A stretch of 64,000 nt of DNA from an uncultured Bacteroidales bacterium (GCA_947303465.1 CAMYYI010000001.1:121643-185642), one strand, 5' to 3'. Counted from the stretch's first letter, positions 1 to 8,014 are shown. Notes: generated by a model not told the origin, from the letters alone. Numbers and translations: made by a program.

Positions 1-739
1 TATCCACCGGCGCACAGGCGAACCAGATGTCGGAGGTACGGGAGGTATTCAGGGTGATGGTAGAAGATGCACCGTTGTCCGTAAGGGCATGCTCTCCGGT
101 GCAGTCCCAGTACCAGTCGCCCGCGAGCGGGGTAGTGGCAGTAATCTCCACGCTCTCCACCGTAGCGCCGCCCAGCTCCAGATTCGTGAAGGACATGCGG
201 GCATAGGCGGTAAGGTGATTGAAGTGAAGGTCTACGCTCTGCGGAATGGCGTCCGAGGGCTGGCTGGCAGCCGCCAAGATCATGGCGGCTTCATCCACCG
301 AGCCTTCGAGAGGCGTCTGGACGGACGGTATGGAAATGCTCCATGCCTGCCGGCTGGGGCTGAGAGCCCTGGCGGCGGAGGCCGGACTCACTGCGTAAAA
401 AGTATACGGTGCGTTCTCTCCTGAAGCATCTATTTCGGCACTGAAGCTGGCCTTGCGGAAATCGTCCGACGGCACAACCTTCACCTCGGCTGCCGGAGTA
501 TAATTCAGGGCGAGCTTTACGGAAGCGTCGTTGGTCGTCCACAATGTGGGATAGGTTCCGTCTTCTCCCTGGCCAAAAGTGGTTTTGGTTTGCACCTCAC
601 AGGCGTTGAAAGTAACGGTCCTGGAGATGTGCGCCTTGATTGAGTCATGCTCCCCGCCCAGTTCGGCAGTACAGGAAAACATGACGGCCGCAGCAGAAAG
701 GAGTGCTGCGAGCATCATAATGTTCTTGATAATCTTCAT
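1..739 (-). CDS. fimbrillin-like / BACON-type surface lipoprotein, 3' end outside window
   Basis: The frame is open from the ATG at 739 to the window edge (246 codons read, no stop), so the gene is partial at its C-terminus. A signal peptide ends in a lipobox-like MFSC with Cys23, predicting a lipid-anchored protein. After it come short beta-rich segments and a KTTF tract of the kind that starts mature fimbrillin-family proteins (VTFNACEVQTKTTFG). A short peptide gene lies 11 nt upstream in the same direction, so the two are probably co-transcribed. Fimbrillin-like, Mfa-like and BACON lipoproteins share this architecture; the missing C-terminus prevents a sharper call. Its role is presumably cell-surface or pilus related, by inference only. 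Confidence 0.6.
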   Translation of the reverse strand, partial: MKIIKNIMMLAALLSAAAVMFSCTAELGGEHDSIKAHISRTVTFNACEVQTKTTFGQGEDGTYPTLWTTNDASVKLALNYTPAAEVKVVPSDDFRKASFSAEIDASGENAPYTFYAVSPASAARALSPSRQAWSISIPSVQTPLEGSVDEAAMILAAASQPSDAIPQSVDLHFNHLTAYARMSFTNLELGGATVESVEITATTPLAGDWYWDCTGEHALTDNGASSTITLNTSRTSDIWFACAPVD

Positions 740-750
740 AGCACTACCTG

Positions 751-894
751 TTAATAATTGCCCCATGGGTCTTCGATTCCCGGGTCTATGTCGCCGGAAG
801 AGGCCAGCATGTTCAAAAGCAAAAGTTCGCTGATTTCGAAAGATTCCGGAGGAGCATAGATTATTCTCTCCGGGTGTGTGGTTTTATCTGTCAT
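751..894 (-). CDS. 47-residue Bacteroidales short peptide
   Basis: ATG at 894, stop TAA at 751-753, 47 codons. It begins MTDKTTHPERIIYAPPESFE and ends SGDIDPGIEDPWGNY. It has no signal peptide and no membrane segment. The shape (a short charged and aromatic N-terminal part, a hydrophobic patch ELLLLNML, then an acidic SSGD...DPWG tail) matches a class of short unannotated Bacteroidales proteins often found beside surface lipoprotein genes. The lipoprotein gene begins 11 nt after the stop. The start of a possibly related short gene lies at 63918. The function is unknown; a small structural or signalling peptide, or a secreted precursor, are only possibilities. Confidence 0.55.
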   Translation of the reverse strand: MTDKTTHPERIIYAPPESFEISELLLLNMLASSGDIDPGIEDPWGNY

Positions 895-944
895 AGCTAT
901 TCAAAAACAGATTGCTAAGGTACGGATTATTTACCGAAAATCCA

Positions 945-952
945 TATATTTG
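945..952 (+). promoter_or_regulatory. -7 box for the operon starting at 961
   Basis: TATATTTG matches the Bacteroidetes sigma-ABfr -7 consensus TAnnTTTG. Only 8 nt separate it from the ATG at 961, so the expected transcript would have a leader of just a few bases. No clear -33 TTTG is seen. Confidence 0.6.
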
Positions 953-960
953 CAGATTGT

Positions 961-1386
961 ATGAAGAAATATCTGCTAATATTGGCAATCTGCCTTGCAG
1001 CCGGCTCCGTAAACGCCCTGGCGCAGGACAACAAGACCCCGGAACAGCGCGAAAAGGAGTTTTACGAAGCCGTGCAGAAACAGGTTGAAAACCTTGAGGA
1101 GTCGTTGAAGCTGGAAGACTGGCAGGTCTTCTACGTAGACAGCATACTCACTCACGACTACAAGGCCATGCAGGACGAATTTGCAGAAATGTCCGCCGCC
1201 AAGATGTCCAATTCCGACCTCTTCTACGACGTGCAGGACAAGTGGATGGAAAGGATATACCAGTCGCTCCAAAAGGTGTTTACGCCGGAGCAGTGGGCCC
1301 AATACCAGAAAACCGGTGCGGCACGGGACAAGAAAGCCCGCGACAAACGCGCCGCCAAAAAGAACGCTAACACAGGCAAGAAATGA
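961..1386 (+). CDS. small exported helical protein (hypothetical)
   Basis: 141 residues. A signal peptide covers about residues 1-21, with cleavage after ALA (NALA/QDN). The mature part is almost entirely charged helix and ends in a Lys/Arg/Ala-rich tail (KKARDKRAAKKN). The segment FTPEQWAQYQK resembles the LTxxQ motif of Spy/CpxP-like periplasmic proteins, but similarity is too weak to assign the family. It is the first gene of the pheS-murQ-kinase operon and its stop overlaps the pheS start by 4 nt (ATGA), so translation is likely coupled. The function is not known; a periplasmic chaperone-like role is inference. Confidence 0.75.
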   Translation: MKKYLLILAICLAAGSVNALAQDNKTPEQREKEFYEAVQKQVENLEESLKLEDWQVFYVDSILTHDYKAMQDEFAEMSAAKMSNSDLFYDVQDKWMERIYQSLQKVFTPEQWAQYQKTGAARDKKARDKRAAKKNANTGKK

Positions 1387-2420
1387 AAAGGGAAGATATT
1401 GACAAGATACTTGCTCAGATAGAGGAGCTTAAGTGCAAGACCCAGAAAGAGGTTGAAGAGGCGCGGGTGCGTTTTCTCGGCAAGAAGGGCGAGGTCACCG
1501 CACTGTTCGACGAGTTCCGCGGCATAGACAAGGCCCAGAAAGCCGAATTCGGCAAGGCCCTGAACGAGCTTAAGCAGAAGGTTCAGGCCAAGATAGAGGA
1601 CCTCAAGGCCGGAGCCGCAGACGAAGGCGCTGCAGGCGGGCCCAAACTGGACCTCAGCATGCCCGGCGACCCTTACGAGCTCGGTTCCCGCCACCCTGTA
1701 AGCATTGTGCGGCAGGAAATAGTAGACATCTTCCGCAAGTTCGGCTACGATGTGGCAGAGGGTCCTGAAATCGAGGACGACTACCACGTTTTCGAGGCCC
1801 TCAACTTCCCCGCAAACCATCCTGCCCGCGACATGCAGGACACCTTCTTCGTGTCTGCAGGGCATCTGAATCCGCTGCTCCTCCGTACCCATACCTCAAG
1901 CGTACAGGTGCGCACCATGGAGCGCATGGCGCCGCCCATCCGCGTGATTTGCCCGGGCCGAGTCTTCCGCAACGAAGCCATCAGCGCCCGCGCACACTGC
2001 ATCTTCCATCAGGTAGAAGGTCTCTATATAGACGAAGGTGTAACGTTCGCAGACCTCAAGCAGGCCATCCTGCTCTTCGCCCGGGAGATGTTCGGCCCCG
2101 ACACCCAGATTCGCATGCGCCCGAGCTACTTCCCCTTCACCGAGCCTTCAGCGGAGGTGGACGTAAGCTGCAACATCTGCCACGGCAAGGGTTGCAACAT
2201 CTGCAAGGGTACCGGGTGGCTGGAGATTCTGGGCTGCGGAATGGTGGATCCCAACGTGCTGGAGGCCAGCGGTATAGACTCCACCAAGTACAGCGGCTTC
2301 GCATTTGGCATGGGCCTGGAGCGCATAGCCATGCTCAAGTGGAGGGTGAACGACCTGCGCCACTACTTCGAGAACGACATGCGCTTCCTGCAGGAGTTCG
2401 CAAGCGCCCCCGAAATCTAA
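1383..2420 (+). CDS. pheS: phenylalanine--tRNA ligase alpha subunit
   Basis: 345 residues, normal for PheS. The enzyme charges tRNA-Phe as an (alpha-beta)2 cytosolic complex; pheT is not in this window. The N-terminal about 90 residues are the tRNA-binding coiled coil. The class II catalytic core follows, with motif 2 around FRNEAISARAHCIFHQVEG and motif 3 GFAFGMGLERIAMLKW near the C-terminus. The Cys-rich insert CNICHGKGCNICKGTGW at about residue 263 is typical of the Bacteroidetes branch. The start overlaps the stop of the upstream gene (ATGA), and murQ follows after 3 nt, so this is an operon gene. Confidence 0.97.
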   Translation: MKREDIDKILAQIEELKCKTQKEVEEARVRFLGKKGEVTALFDEFRGIDKAQKAEFGKALNELKQKVQAKIEDLKAGAADEGAAGGPKLDLSMPGDPYELGSRHPVSIVRQEIVDIFRKFGYDVAEGPEIEDDYHVFEALNFPANHPARDMQDTFFVSAGHLNPLLLRTHTSSVQVRTMERMAPPIRVICPGRVFRNEAISARAHCIFHQVEGLYIDEGVTFADLKQAILLFAREMFGPDTQIRMRPSYFPFTEPSAEVDVSCNICHGKGCNICKGTGWLEILGCGMVDPNVLEASGIDSTKYSGFAFGMGLERIAMLKWRVNDLRHYFENDMRFLQEFASAPEI

Positions 2421-2423
2421 CTT

Positions 2424-3230
2424 ATGCGTACGACCGAGCAGGATTCCCGCTGGTCCAACCTCGACAGCATGTCCACTGCCGAGCTGCTCTACGGCATAAA
2501 CCAGGAAGACCGGGGCGTCACCCGGGCGGTGCGTCATGCCATCCCGCAGGTGGAAGCCCTTGTTAACGGGATAGTGGAGCGGATGAAAAGGGGCGGCCGG
2601 GTATTCTATACCGGCGCCGGCACCAGCGGCAGGCTGGGTGTAGTAGATGCTTCCGAGATTCCTCCCACCTACGGCGTCCGCGACAAGTTCATAGGCCTCA
2701 TAGCCGGCGGCGACGGAGCCATCCGCCAGGCCGTAGAAGGAGCGGAAGACGACTCCTCGCAGGGCTGGAAGGACATCCTGGCCTTCGGCCCCACCCCCGA
2801 CGATACAGTGATAGGCATAGCTGCATCTGGCACCACCCCCTATGTCATAGGGGCAGTAAGCGGCGCCCGCGAGCATGGGCTGCTGACCGGATGTATCACA
2901 TGCAATGAAGATTCCCCGGTTGCCGCAGCCGTTGAACTGCCGGTAATAGCAGTTGTTGGCCCGGAGTTCGTCACCGGCAGCACCAGAATGAAGGCCGGCA
3001 CGGCCACAAAGCTGATACTCAATATGATATCTACAACCACCATGATACGGCTCGGCCACGTGAAGGGCAGCAAGATGGTGGATATGGAACTGACCAACAG
3101 CAAACTGGTAGACCGGGGGGCTCGCATGATAATGGATGCAACCGGGATATCGGACTACGGCGAGGCCCGCGAGCTGCTGCTCAAGTACGGCCACGTGCGC
3201 GAGGCGATAGACGCATATCTGAAGAAATGA
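2424..3230 (+). CDS. murQ: N-acetylmuramic acid 6-phosphate etherase
   Basis: 268 residues, SIS-fold enzyme of peptidoglycan recycling that cleaves the D-lactyl ether of MurNAc-6-phosphate to give GlcNAc-6-phosphate. The phosphosugar-binding loop GAGTSGRLGVVDASE is at about residues 63-77. The acidic AVEGAEDDS segment near residue 107 is at the position of the catalytic Glu region. The MurQ signature TGSTRMKAGTATK is present. It is somewhat shorter than the roughly 300-residue proteobacterial enzymes, as is usual in Bacteroidetes. The stop overlaps the downstream kinase gene by 4 nt, which fits a MurNAc kinase plus etherase pair. Confidence 0.95.
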   Translation: MRTTEQDSRWSNLDSMSTAELLYGINQEDRGVTRAVRHAIPQVEALVNGIVERMKRGGRVFYTGAGTSGRLGVVDASEIPPTYGVRDKFIGLIAGGDGAIRQAVEGAEDDSSQGWKDILAFGPTPDDTVIGIAASGTTPYVIGAVSGAREHGLLTGCITCNEDSPVAAAVELPVIAVVGPEFVTGSTRMKAGTATKLILNMISTTTMIRLGHVKGSKMVDMELTNSKLVDRGARMIMDATGISDYGEARELLLKYGHVREAIDAYLKK

Positions 3231-4066
3231 TAGTAATAGTAGAAAGCGGCGCCACAAAGAGCGACTGGCGTCTTGTTTCCCCTTCCGGAGAGCAGCTGGA
3301 AAGGAAGTTGCTGCCGGGCATCAACGTGTCCACCGCAAACAGGGAACACAATATAGAAACCCTGGAAAAAGGCCTCTCCGAGCTTGGCGGGAACTCACTG
3401 GACGGCATTTATTTCTATACTGCCGGCATTGTTACGCCCGAACTCCGTGAGTATCTGGATGCTTTCATTCGCGCGCGCGTGAAAGTAAAAGAGGTCGAGA
3501 TTTGCACTGACCTGGTGGCCGCCGCACGCGCCGTCTGCGGGCGCAGGCCCGGCATAGTTGCCATACTCGGCACCGGTTCCAACACCTGCTTCTACAACGG
3601 TTCCGTCGTCTCCCAGAAAGTCCGCTCCGGCGGGTATATAATAGGAGATGAGGGCGGAGGTGCATGCCTTGGAAAACTTTTCCTGGCCGATTATATAAAA
3701 GGCCTGGTACCCGAGGCAGTGGCAAAGGATTTCGAGTCCGGGTTCGACTCAAGCTACGAGGGCATAGTCGCGGGGGTTTACAGGAGCGAATCGCCTGCCG
3801 GCTATCTCGGGAGCATGGCTCCGTTCATACTTTCCCACTACGACGATCCCTATATCAAAGACCTGGTAGACGGCAACTTCCGGGCCTTCGTCCAAAGGGC
3901 TTTAAAGCGCTACGATACAGACCGTTACCCGGTCGGCGTCGTGGGCGGATTCGGATGGGCAAACAGGGCTGTTTTCGAGCGAATCTGCAAAGAAGAGGGA
4001 GTGAGACTGGAATCCTTCCTTCCTGAGCCCATAGAAGGACTCGTCAGATACCATTCAATTGACTGA
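3227..4066 (+). CDS. BadF/BadG-type sugar kinase, MurK/NagK-like
   Basis: 279 residues, ASKHA-fold kinase of the BadF/BadG/BcrA/BcrD family. The phosphate-1 loop is VESGATKSDWRLV at the N-terminus, followed by AILGTGSNTCFYNG and the typical GGYIIGDEGGGACLGK. Members act on amino sugars such as GlcNAc. In Tannerella forsythia a MurNAc kinase (MurK) of this type works with MurQ. The 4-nt overlap with murQ makes MurNAc or GlcNAc phosphorylation the best inference. The 3' end overlaps the convergent regulator gene by 12 nt. The substrate cannot be settled from sequence alone. Confidence 0.85.
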   Translation: MIVIVESGATKSDWRLVSPSGEQLERKLLPGINVSTANREHNIETLEKGLSELGGNSLDGIYFYTAGIVTPELREYLDAFIRARVKVKEVEICTDLVAAARAVCGRRPGIVAILGTGSNTCFYNGSVVSQKVRSGGYIIGDEGGGACLGKLFLADYIKGLVPEAVAKDFESGFDSSYEGIVAGVYRSESPAGYLGSMAPFILSHYDDPYIKDLVDGNFRAFVQRALKRYDTDRYPVGVVGGFGWANRAVFERICKEEGVRLESFLPEPIEGLVRYHSID

Positions 4067-5395
4067 AGAGCGTTTGCTTGCAGACCAGACCTTAGGTGTA
4101 AAACCGGTAATGCGCTTGAAAGTGCTGTTGAATGAAGACGCGCTCAGGAAACCGCTGGCCTTCGCTATTTCTTCCTGTGTTGCGCGAGGATGCTTGCGGA
4201 TATATTGTTCAGCATAATCCACCCTCAGCACGTTCAACAGCTCCGGGAAGCCCAGTTTATAAGTCTGGTTCACCGCCTTGGAGATGTAGGTCTTATTTGT
4301 ATTCAGCCGCTCTGCCACATCTGTAAGGGTAAGCCCCGGTTGAAGGAAAAGCTGCTCCTCAAGCATCAGATGCCTGAATCGCCCTCCCAGATTGCCTACT
4401 TCGCGTGAGTCAGATACCGTATTGAATATGGTCGATGCCAAAGAAGGAGAAGCATTCTTTGCTCCGGCATCCCTTGATGAATCGCTTACGGCCTGAGTAC
4501 TCAACTGCGAGATAACGTGTGTTAGTGACTCTCCGGTAAGGAAATCTGCCATCTCTGTAACCACGGTATCCGCCAATAGAGCGCTGTTATCGCTACTATA
4601 ATTGAATCTTACCGCAGTAACTATATCATGCCTGGAAATAAACTCCTTTGCCCCGAAAACGGCAAAAAAGCCAAACATAAAGAAAAGCAGTGAAAGAGCA
4701 ATAGCTATACAGATGGACCACCAGAAATACCCCGACAGAATACTACCGTGCAGGAAAAGTTTGAAGCAAAGGATGATTGTAATCAGAAAAGAAACGACTA
4801 CCTGAATCTCCAGCACACGGATTTTCCTGCCCAGAAAAAAGAATCTGTAGAAATGCCTTAAATCGAAACGGAGCTTTAAAAACAAATAAATAGAATAACC
4901 GAAGAGATACAATATTTCGGCCGCCATAATACACCTGAAAACTATTAAGCACCAAAAAAAATACATACGGTCAATACCTTCAACCGACAAATTCCTTAAT
5001 GGGTGCTTAGTATTATGAATTCTCTGAATTAAAGCGTCTGTAGCATCAAGACCGTTAATTGTAGTAAGAAGAATTGCCGCCGTCGCAAGAAAAACAGGAA
5101 AAGTAATCCACAAGAGATGGGACACCTTAAAACTATATGATCTATGCAAGAAAGCAAAATATAGGCAGGTCAAAGGACACAAGACAGGTGCAAACATACG
5201 GACTACTATGTATGCAATTGCCTCTGATCCGGTAATACTGTCAATTAGTACATCACCGGCAGCTGTTACGAAGAGGGCAAATAAAAGCAAGGCCAGAATC
5301 TTGAAGCTAGACGTACGAGAAACCAGAAGCGAATGTACAAGAGCCCAAAAGAGGCAAACAAGCCCAGGAACTATAAGAAATAACGATAAATGCAT
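4055..5395 (-). CDS. membrane-anchored AraC-type transcription regulator
   Basis: 446 residues. The N-terminal about 230 residues contain six or seven hydrophobic segments (for example FLIVPGLVCLFWALVHSLL). The C-terminal about 100 residues are an AraC helix-turn-helix pair: LTLTDVAERLNTNKTYISK, then EEIAKASGFLSASSFNSTFK and ITGFTPKVW. This architecture is common in Bacteroidales and suggests a membrane sensor acting directly on DNA. It is transcribed divergently from the pilus operon starting near 5769. The shared 373-nt gap carries an 18-bp tandem repeat that is a plausible target, so control of the pilus operon is inferred. It overlaps the convergent kinase gene end by 12 nt. Confidence 0.88.
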   Translation of the reverse strand: MHLSLFLIVPGLVCLFWALVHSLLVSRTSSFKILALLLFALFVTAAGDVLIDSITGSEAIAYIVVRMFAPVLCPLTCLYFAFLHRSYSFKVSHLLWITFPVFLATAAILLTTINGLDATDALIQRIHNTKHPLRNLSVEGIDRMYFFWCLIVFRCIMAAEILYLFGYSIYLFLKLRFDLRHFYRFFFLGRKIRVLEIQVVVSFLITIILCFKLFLHGSILSGYFWWSICIAIALSLLFFMFGFFAVFGAKEFISRHDIVTAVRFNYSSDNSALLADTVVTEMADFLTGESLTHVISQLSTQAVSDSSRDAGAKNASPSLASTIFNTVSDSREVGNLGGRFRHLMLEEQLFLQPGLTLTDVAERLNTNKTYISKAVNQTYKLGFPELLNVLRVDYAEQYIRKHPRATQEEIAKASGFLSASSFNSTFKRITGFTPKVWSASKRSSVN

Positions 5396-5427
5396 AACAA
5401 AAAGTATTTCGAGGCGTTTCGTTGTGG

Positions 5428-5435
5428 CAAATATA
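5428..5435 (-). promoter_or_regulatory. -7 box for the AraC-type regulator gene
   Basis: CAAATATA on the plus strand reads TATATTTG on the minus strand, a match to TAnnTTTG, about 33 nt upstream of the ATG at 5395. A -33 box is not convincing. Confidence 0.5.
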
Positions 5436-5562
5436 CAATAAATTATTGAAACATAAAAAAATATTCTAATACATAAAAATACTTGTTATTAAAAAACAAA
5501 ACTGGGATATCGATAACAGTTTGCTATTAAAAATCGAAAAAAACTTAAAGAATTAAAGACCA

Positions 5563-5570
5563 GGGGGGGG
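5563..5570. repeat. G8 homopolymer tract
   Basis: Eight consecutive G in an otherwise AT-rich spacer, in the context CA-G8-TA. The same 12-base string occurs at 63789-63800. It lies about 115 nt upstream of the -33 element of the pilus promoter and just before the 18-bp tandem repeats. Confidence 0.85.
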
Positions 5571-5624
5571 TAAAATGACGATATTGTATTTAACGACGAG
5601 TAAAAACAAAATGACGACAAGTAA
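5571..5624. promoter_or_regulatory. three tandem 18-bp direct repeats, candidate operator
   Basis: Three copies at 5571-5588, 5589-5606 and 5607-5624 share an AA[TC]GACGA core; GACGA recurs at 5577, 5595 and 5613, exactly 18 bp apart. The array sits between the divergent AraC-type regulator and the pilus operon, about 60 bp upstream of the operon's -33 element. Regular spacing suggests a multimeric protein site; which protein binds is not known. Confidence 0.6.
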
Positions 5625-5684
5625 ATGAATCGCAAAAATATTATCAAGAATCCAAAATTATTTTTGAAAAAATAGTAAAACATA

Positions 5685-5716
5685 TTTGTAAAGAATAAAA
5701 AATGTTAGTACCTTTG
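5685..5716 (+). promoter_or_regulatory. promoter of the pilus operon
   Basis: -33 TTTG at 5685-5688 and -7 TACCTTTG at 5709-5716, separated by 20 bp, a full Bacteroidetes primary-sigma promoter. Transcription would start near 5721, leaving a leader of about 48 nt before the ATG at 5769. The rest of the 5396-5768 gap is AT-rich and has no credible gene. Confidence 0.8.
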
Positions 5717-5768
5717 CATCTACTCACGCACGAAGAGTGCACGGTTAGATATAGTTAATACAGTGAAA

Positions 5769-6971
5769 ATGAAACAGTTACCGAGTCGTAAGGCGAGTAA
5801 TCACATGGTGGCCTGCATGGTCGCCGTGCTTTGTTCGTTGACGGTTTTGGACTGTTTTTCTTTACGCGCGCAGGAAAGTTGCGCTGATACGCGCGAGTTC
5901 TGCGTCTATTTTCCTCAGGGCGACTCAAGCATTCGTCCGTCCTATATGAGCAACACGGCCACATTGGACAGCCTTAAGTCAGTAATCAGCCGCTTCAGCG
6001 AAAACCTTGAGGGCCGGGTCAATATTGTTGCCGCCGCCTCTCCTGAAGGCGACAGGAAATACAACTTCTGGCTCGCAGGACGCCGCGCCGAAAAGATGGA
6101 GACATACCTGGTCAACCTCTGCCCCCAGTTGGCAGGGCGCATCAGCTCTGAGACCATCATCGCTCCATGGCCCAAGGATGAACAGGATCTGGTAAACCTC
6201 AGGTACGCCAAGTTCGTACTGGTGTACAATCTTCCCGTCGCCACGGAAGAACCTGAAGCTCCGAAGGCCCCCGAACTCGAGATTCCCGAAATTGCGGCAG
6301 ACGACGAAATCGTCATCGAAAACGCTCCTGCCACCGACAATGACGAAATACGCATCGCAGACATTCCAGAGTACGCAGCCCCCGTCGAGCCTGCAGTTCC
6401 GGCCGAGCCTTCCAGGAACATGCTGTTCGCAGCCAAGACCAACCTTCTCTTCGACGCCATTACAGCTCTCAACGTGGAGTTCGAGGTTCCTATCGGCAGG
6501 CGCTTCTCCGTGATGGTTGAAGACGTCTTCCCCTGGTGGGAAATAGGCAATAAGTACTGCCTGCAGCATTGGGAGATGGGTGTAGAGGCCCGTTTCTGGT
6601 TCACGCCATGGGAAACCCGCTCCGAAGAAAAGCTCCGCGGCTTCTTCGCCGGCATTTACGGCATGTCCGCTCTCTTCGACCTGCAGTGGGACACCCTGCT
6701 GAACTTCCAGGGCGAATACTGGAGCACAGGCTTTACCGGAGGCTGGTGTACCCCCATAGGGCGCAAGAAGCGTATGAACCTGGAGCTGAGCCTGGGACTT
6801 GGCTACGCCCACGTACCATACCAGCACTACCTGCCCACAGATTCTTACGACAAGCTTATCCGCGACAAATCCCGCGCAGGAAATCTGGAATACATCTTCG
6901 GACCTACCAAGGCCAAGGTGAGCCTGGTCATTCCGATTTGCAGCAAGAAAAAGGAGGTGAGACATGAATAA
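5769..6971 (+). CDS. DUF3575 outer-membrane protein of the pilus operon
   Basis: 400 residues from the ATG at 5769; an in-frame GTG at 5763 is possible but has no advantage. A long signal peptide ends near FSLRAQ. Residues about 45-115 form an OmpA-like or DUF3868-like alpha/beta segment (VYFPQGDSSIRPSY...ASPEGDRKYNFWLAGRRAEKM). A Pro/Glu/Asp-rich linker follows at about 155-215. The C-terminal about 180 residues match DUF3575 (AAKTNLLFDAITALNVEFEV...VEDVFPWW), predicted to be a small outer-membrane barrel. DUF3575 genes head many Bacteroidales fimbrial loci. It likely helps anchor or assemble the pilus at the outer membrane; this role is inferred from context. Confidence 0.8.
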   Translation: MKQLPSRKASNHMVACMVAVLCSLTVLDCFSLRAQESCADTREFCVYFPQGDSSIRPSYMSNTATLDSLKSVISRFSENLEGRVNIVAAASPEGDRKYNFWLAGRRAEKMETYLVNLCPQLAGRISSETIIAPWPKDEQDLVNLRYAKFVLVYNLPVATEEPEAPKAPELEIPEIAADDEIVIENAPATDNDEIRIADIPEYAAPVEPAVPAEPSRNMLFAAKTNLLFDAITALNVEFEVPIGRRFSVMVEDVFPWWEIGNKYCLQHWEMGVEARFWFTPWETRSEEKLRGFFAGIYGMSALFDLQWDTLLNFQGEYWSTGFTGGWCTPIGRKKRMNLELSLGLGYAHVPYQHYLPTDSYDKLIRDKSRAGNLEYIFGPTKAKVSLVIPICSKKKEVRHE

Positions 6972-8010
6972 CGCAGTCAAACTTCTTCTTGCCTCGGCCA
7001 TGCTCCTTATCGCAGCATCGTGTGTCCGCCGCCCTCTGGAAGACCCCAACGAAGTGGTTACCGTGCAGGCGGAAGTGAATGTACAGGCGGTTGCCAACGT
7101 AACCACCCACGTGTACAACAAGTACATCCCCACCCCGGACCTCAACACGGATATGATGCGTGTACTCATCTACGATCCCGGTACCAAGAAATTGATTACC
7201 CAGAGCTTCATCTCCTCCAAGAGGATAGACGATGACGGCAACCAGGTGCTATCGGGCTCGCTCAACATCAGTTACGGAACCTTCGATATCCTCATCTATA
7301 ACTTCGACACCCCCACCATTCACGTGAGCGGAGAGAACAACGAGGACACCATCCTGGCCTACACGGAGGAGCTGCCGCTCTCGCTGCGCACCCACTACCT
7401 CCCGACCAAGGGCGATGGTGACGGCTCCGACGAGATCGCATACAACTACGAACCCGACCACTTTATCGTAGCCCACGAGGAAAGGCTCCGCGTGTCGCCG
7501 CACGATTCTGTGGTGGTTATCCGCACGGAGGCCCACACCATCGTAGACACTTACTACCTCCAGGTTCATGTCACCGGCATTGAATACGCCTCCAGCGCCA
7601 CTGCGGTGATTACCGGCCTGTCGCCCTCGAACTATTTCGGCAGGGACGAGCGCACCTCGAATCCGATAGCCGCCGTGAGTTTCGACCTACGCAAGAGCCG
7701 CGACGAGACCTACACCGGAGAGAACAAGGACGTGCTTTGCGCCCTCTTCAACACCTTCGGAAAGATTCCCGACGTGTCCAGCAACCTGCACGTCACTTTC
7801 AACGTAATAGACACGGGCGGCAACCTTCAGCAGATGGACTGCAGCCTGGACGAAATTTTCAAGTCCGAAGACGCCGTAGAGCGGCACTGGCTGCTTGTTG
7901 ACAAAGTTTTTGAAATACATAAACCAGAGAATCCCGACCCCTCCCAGAGCGGCGGTTTCCAACCCATGGTGGGCGACTGGGAACAAATAGAAAGCGATAT
8001 CAGCCTGTAA
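6964..8010 (+). CDS. DUF5119 lipoprotein of the pilus operon
   Basis: 348 residues with a lipobox AASC (Cys20) followed by RRPLEDPNE. The segments THVYNKYIPTPDLNTDMMRV and YGTFDILIYNFDT are typical of DUF5119 lipoproteins, which resemble Mfa2/FimB anchor subunits and are found at the start of fimbrillin operons. It overlaps the upstream DUF3575 gene by 8 nt and is followed after 4 nt by the first fimbrillin gene. The likely role is as a cell-proximal anchor subunit in the outer membrane, by analogy with FimB/Mfa2. Confidence 0.75.
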   Translation: MNNAVKLLLASAMLLIAASCVRRPLEDPNEVVTVQAEVNVQAVANVTTHVYNKYIPTPDLNTDMMRVLIYDPGTKKLITQSFISSKRIDDDGNQVLSGSLNISYGTFDILIYNFDTPTIHVSGENNEDTILAYTEELPLSLRTHYLPTKGDGDGSDEIAYNYEPDHFIVAHEERLRVSPHDSVVVIRTEAHTIVDTYYLQVHVTGIEYASSATAVITGLSPSNYFGRDERTSNPIAAVSFDLRKSRDETYTGENKDVLCALFNTFGKIPDVSSNLHVTFNVIDTGGNLQQMDCSLDEIFKSEDAVERHWLLVDKVFEIHKPENPDPSQSGGFQPMVGDWEQIESDISL

Positions 8011-8014
8011 ACGC

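Noticed and set aside
5489..5683. 64-codon hydrophobic Phe/Tyr-rich minus-strand frame in the pilus promoter region
   Set aside because: Its composition follows from poly-A/T DNA, it crosses the tandem repeats and promoter, and no start signal fits.
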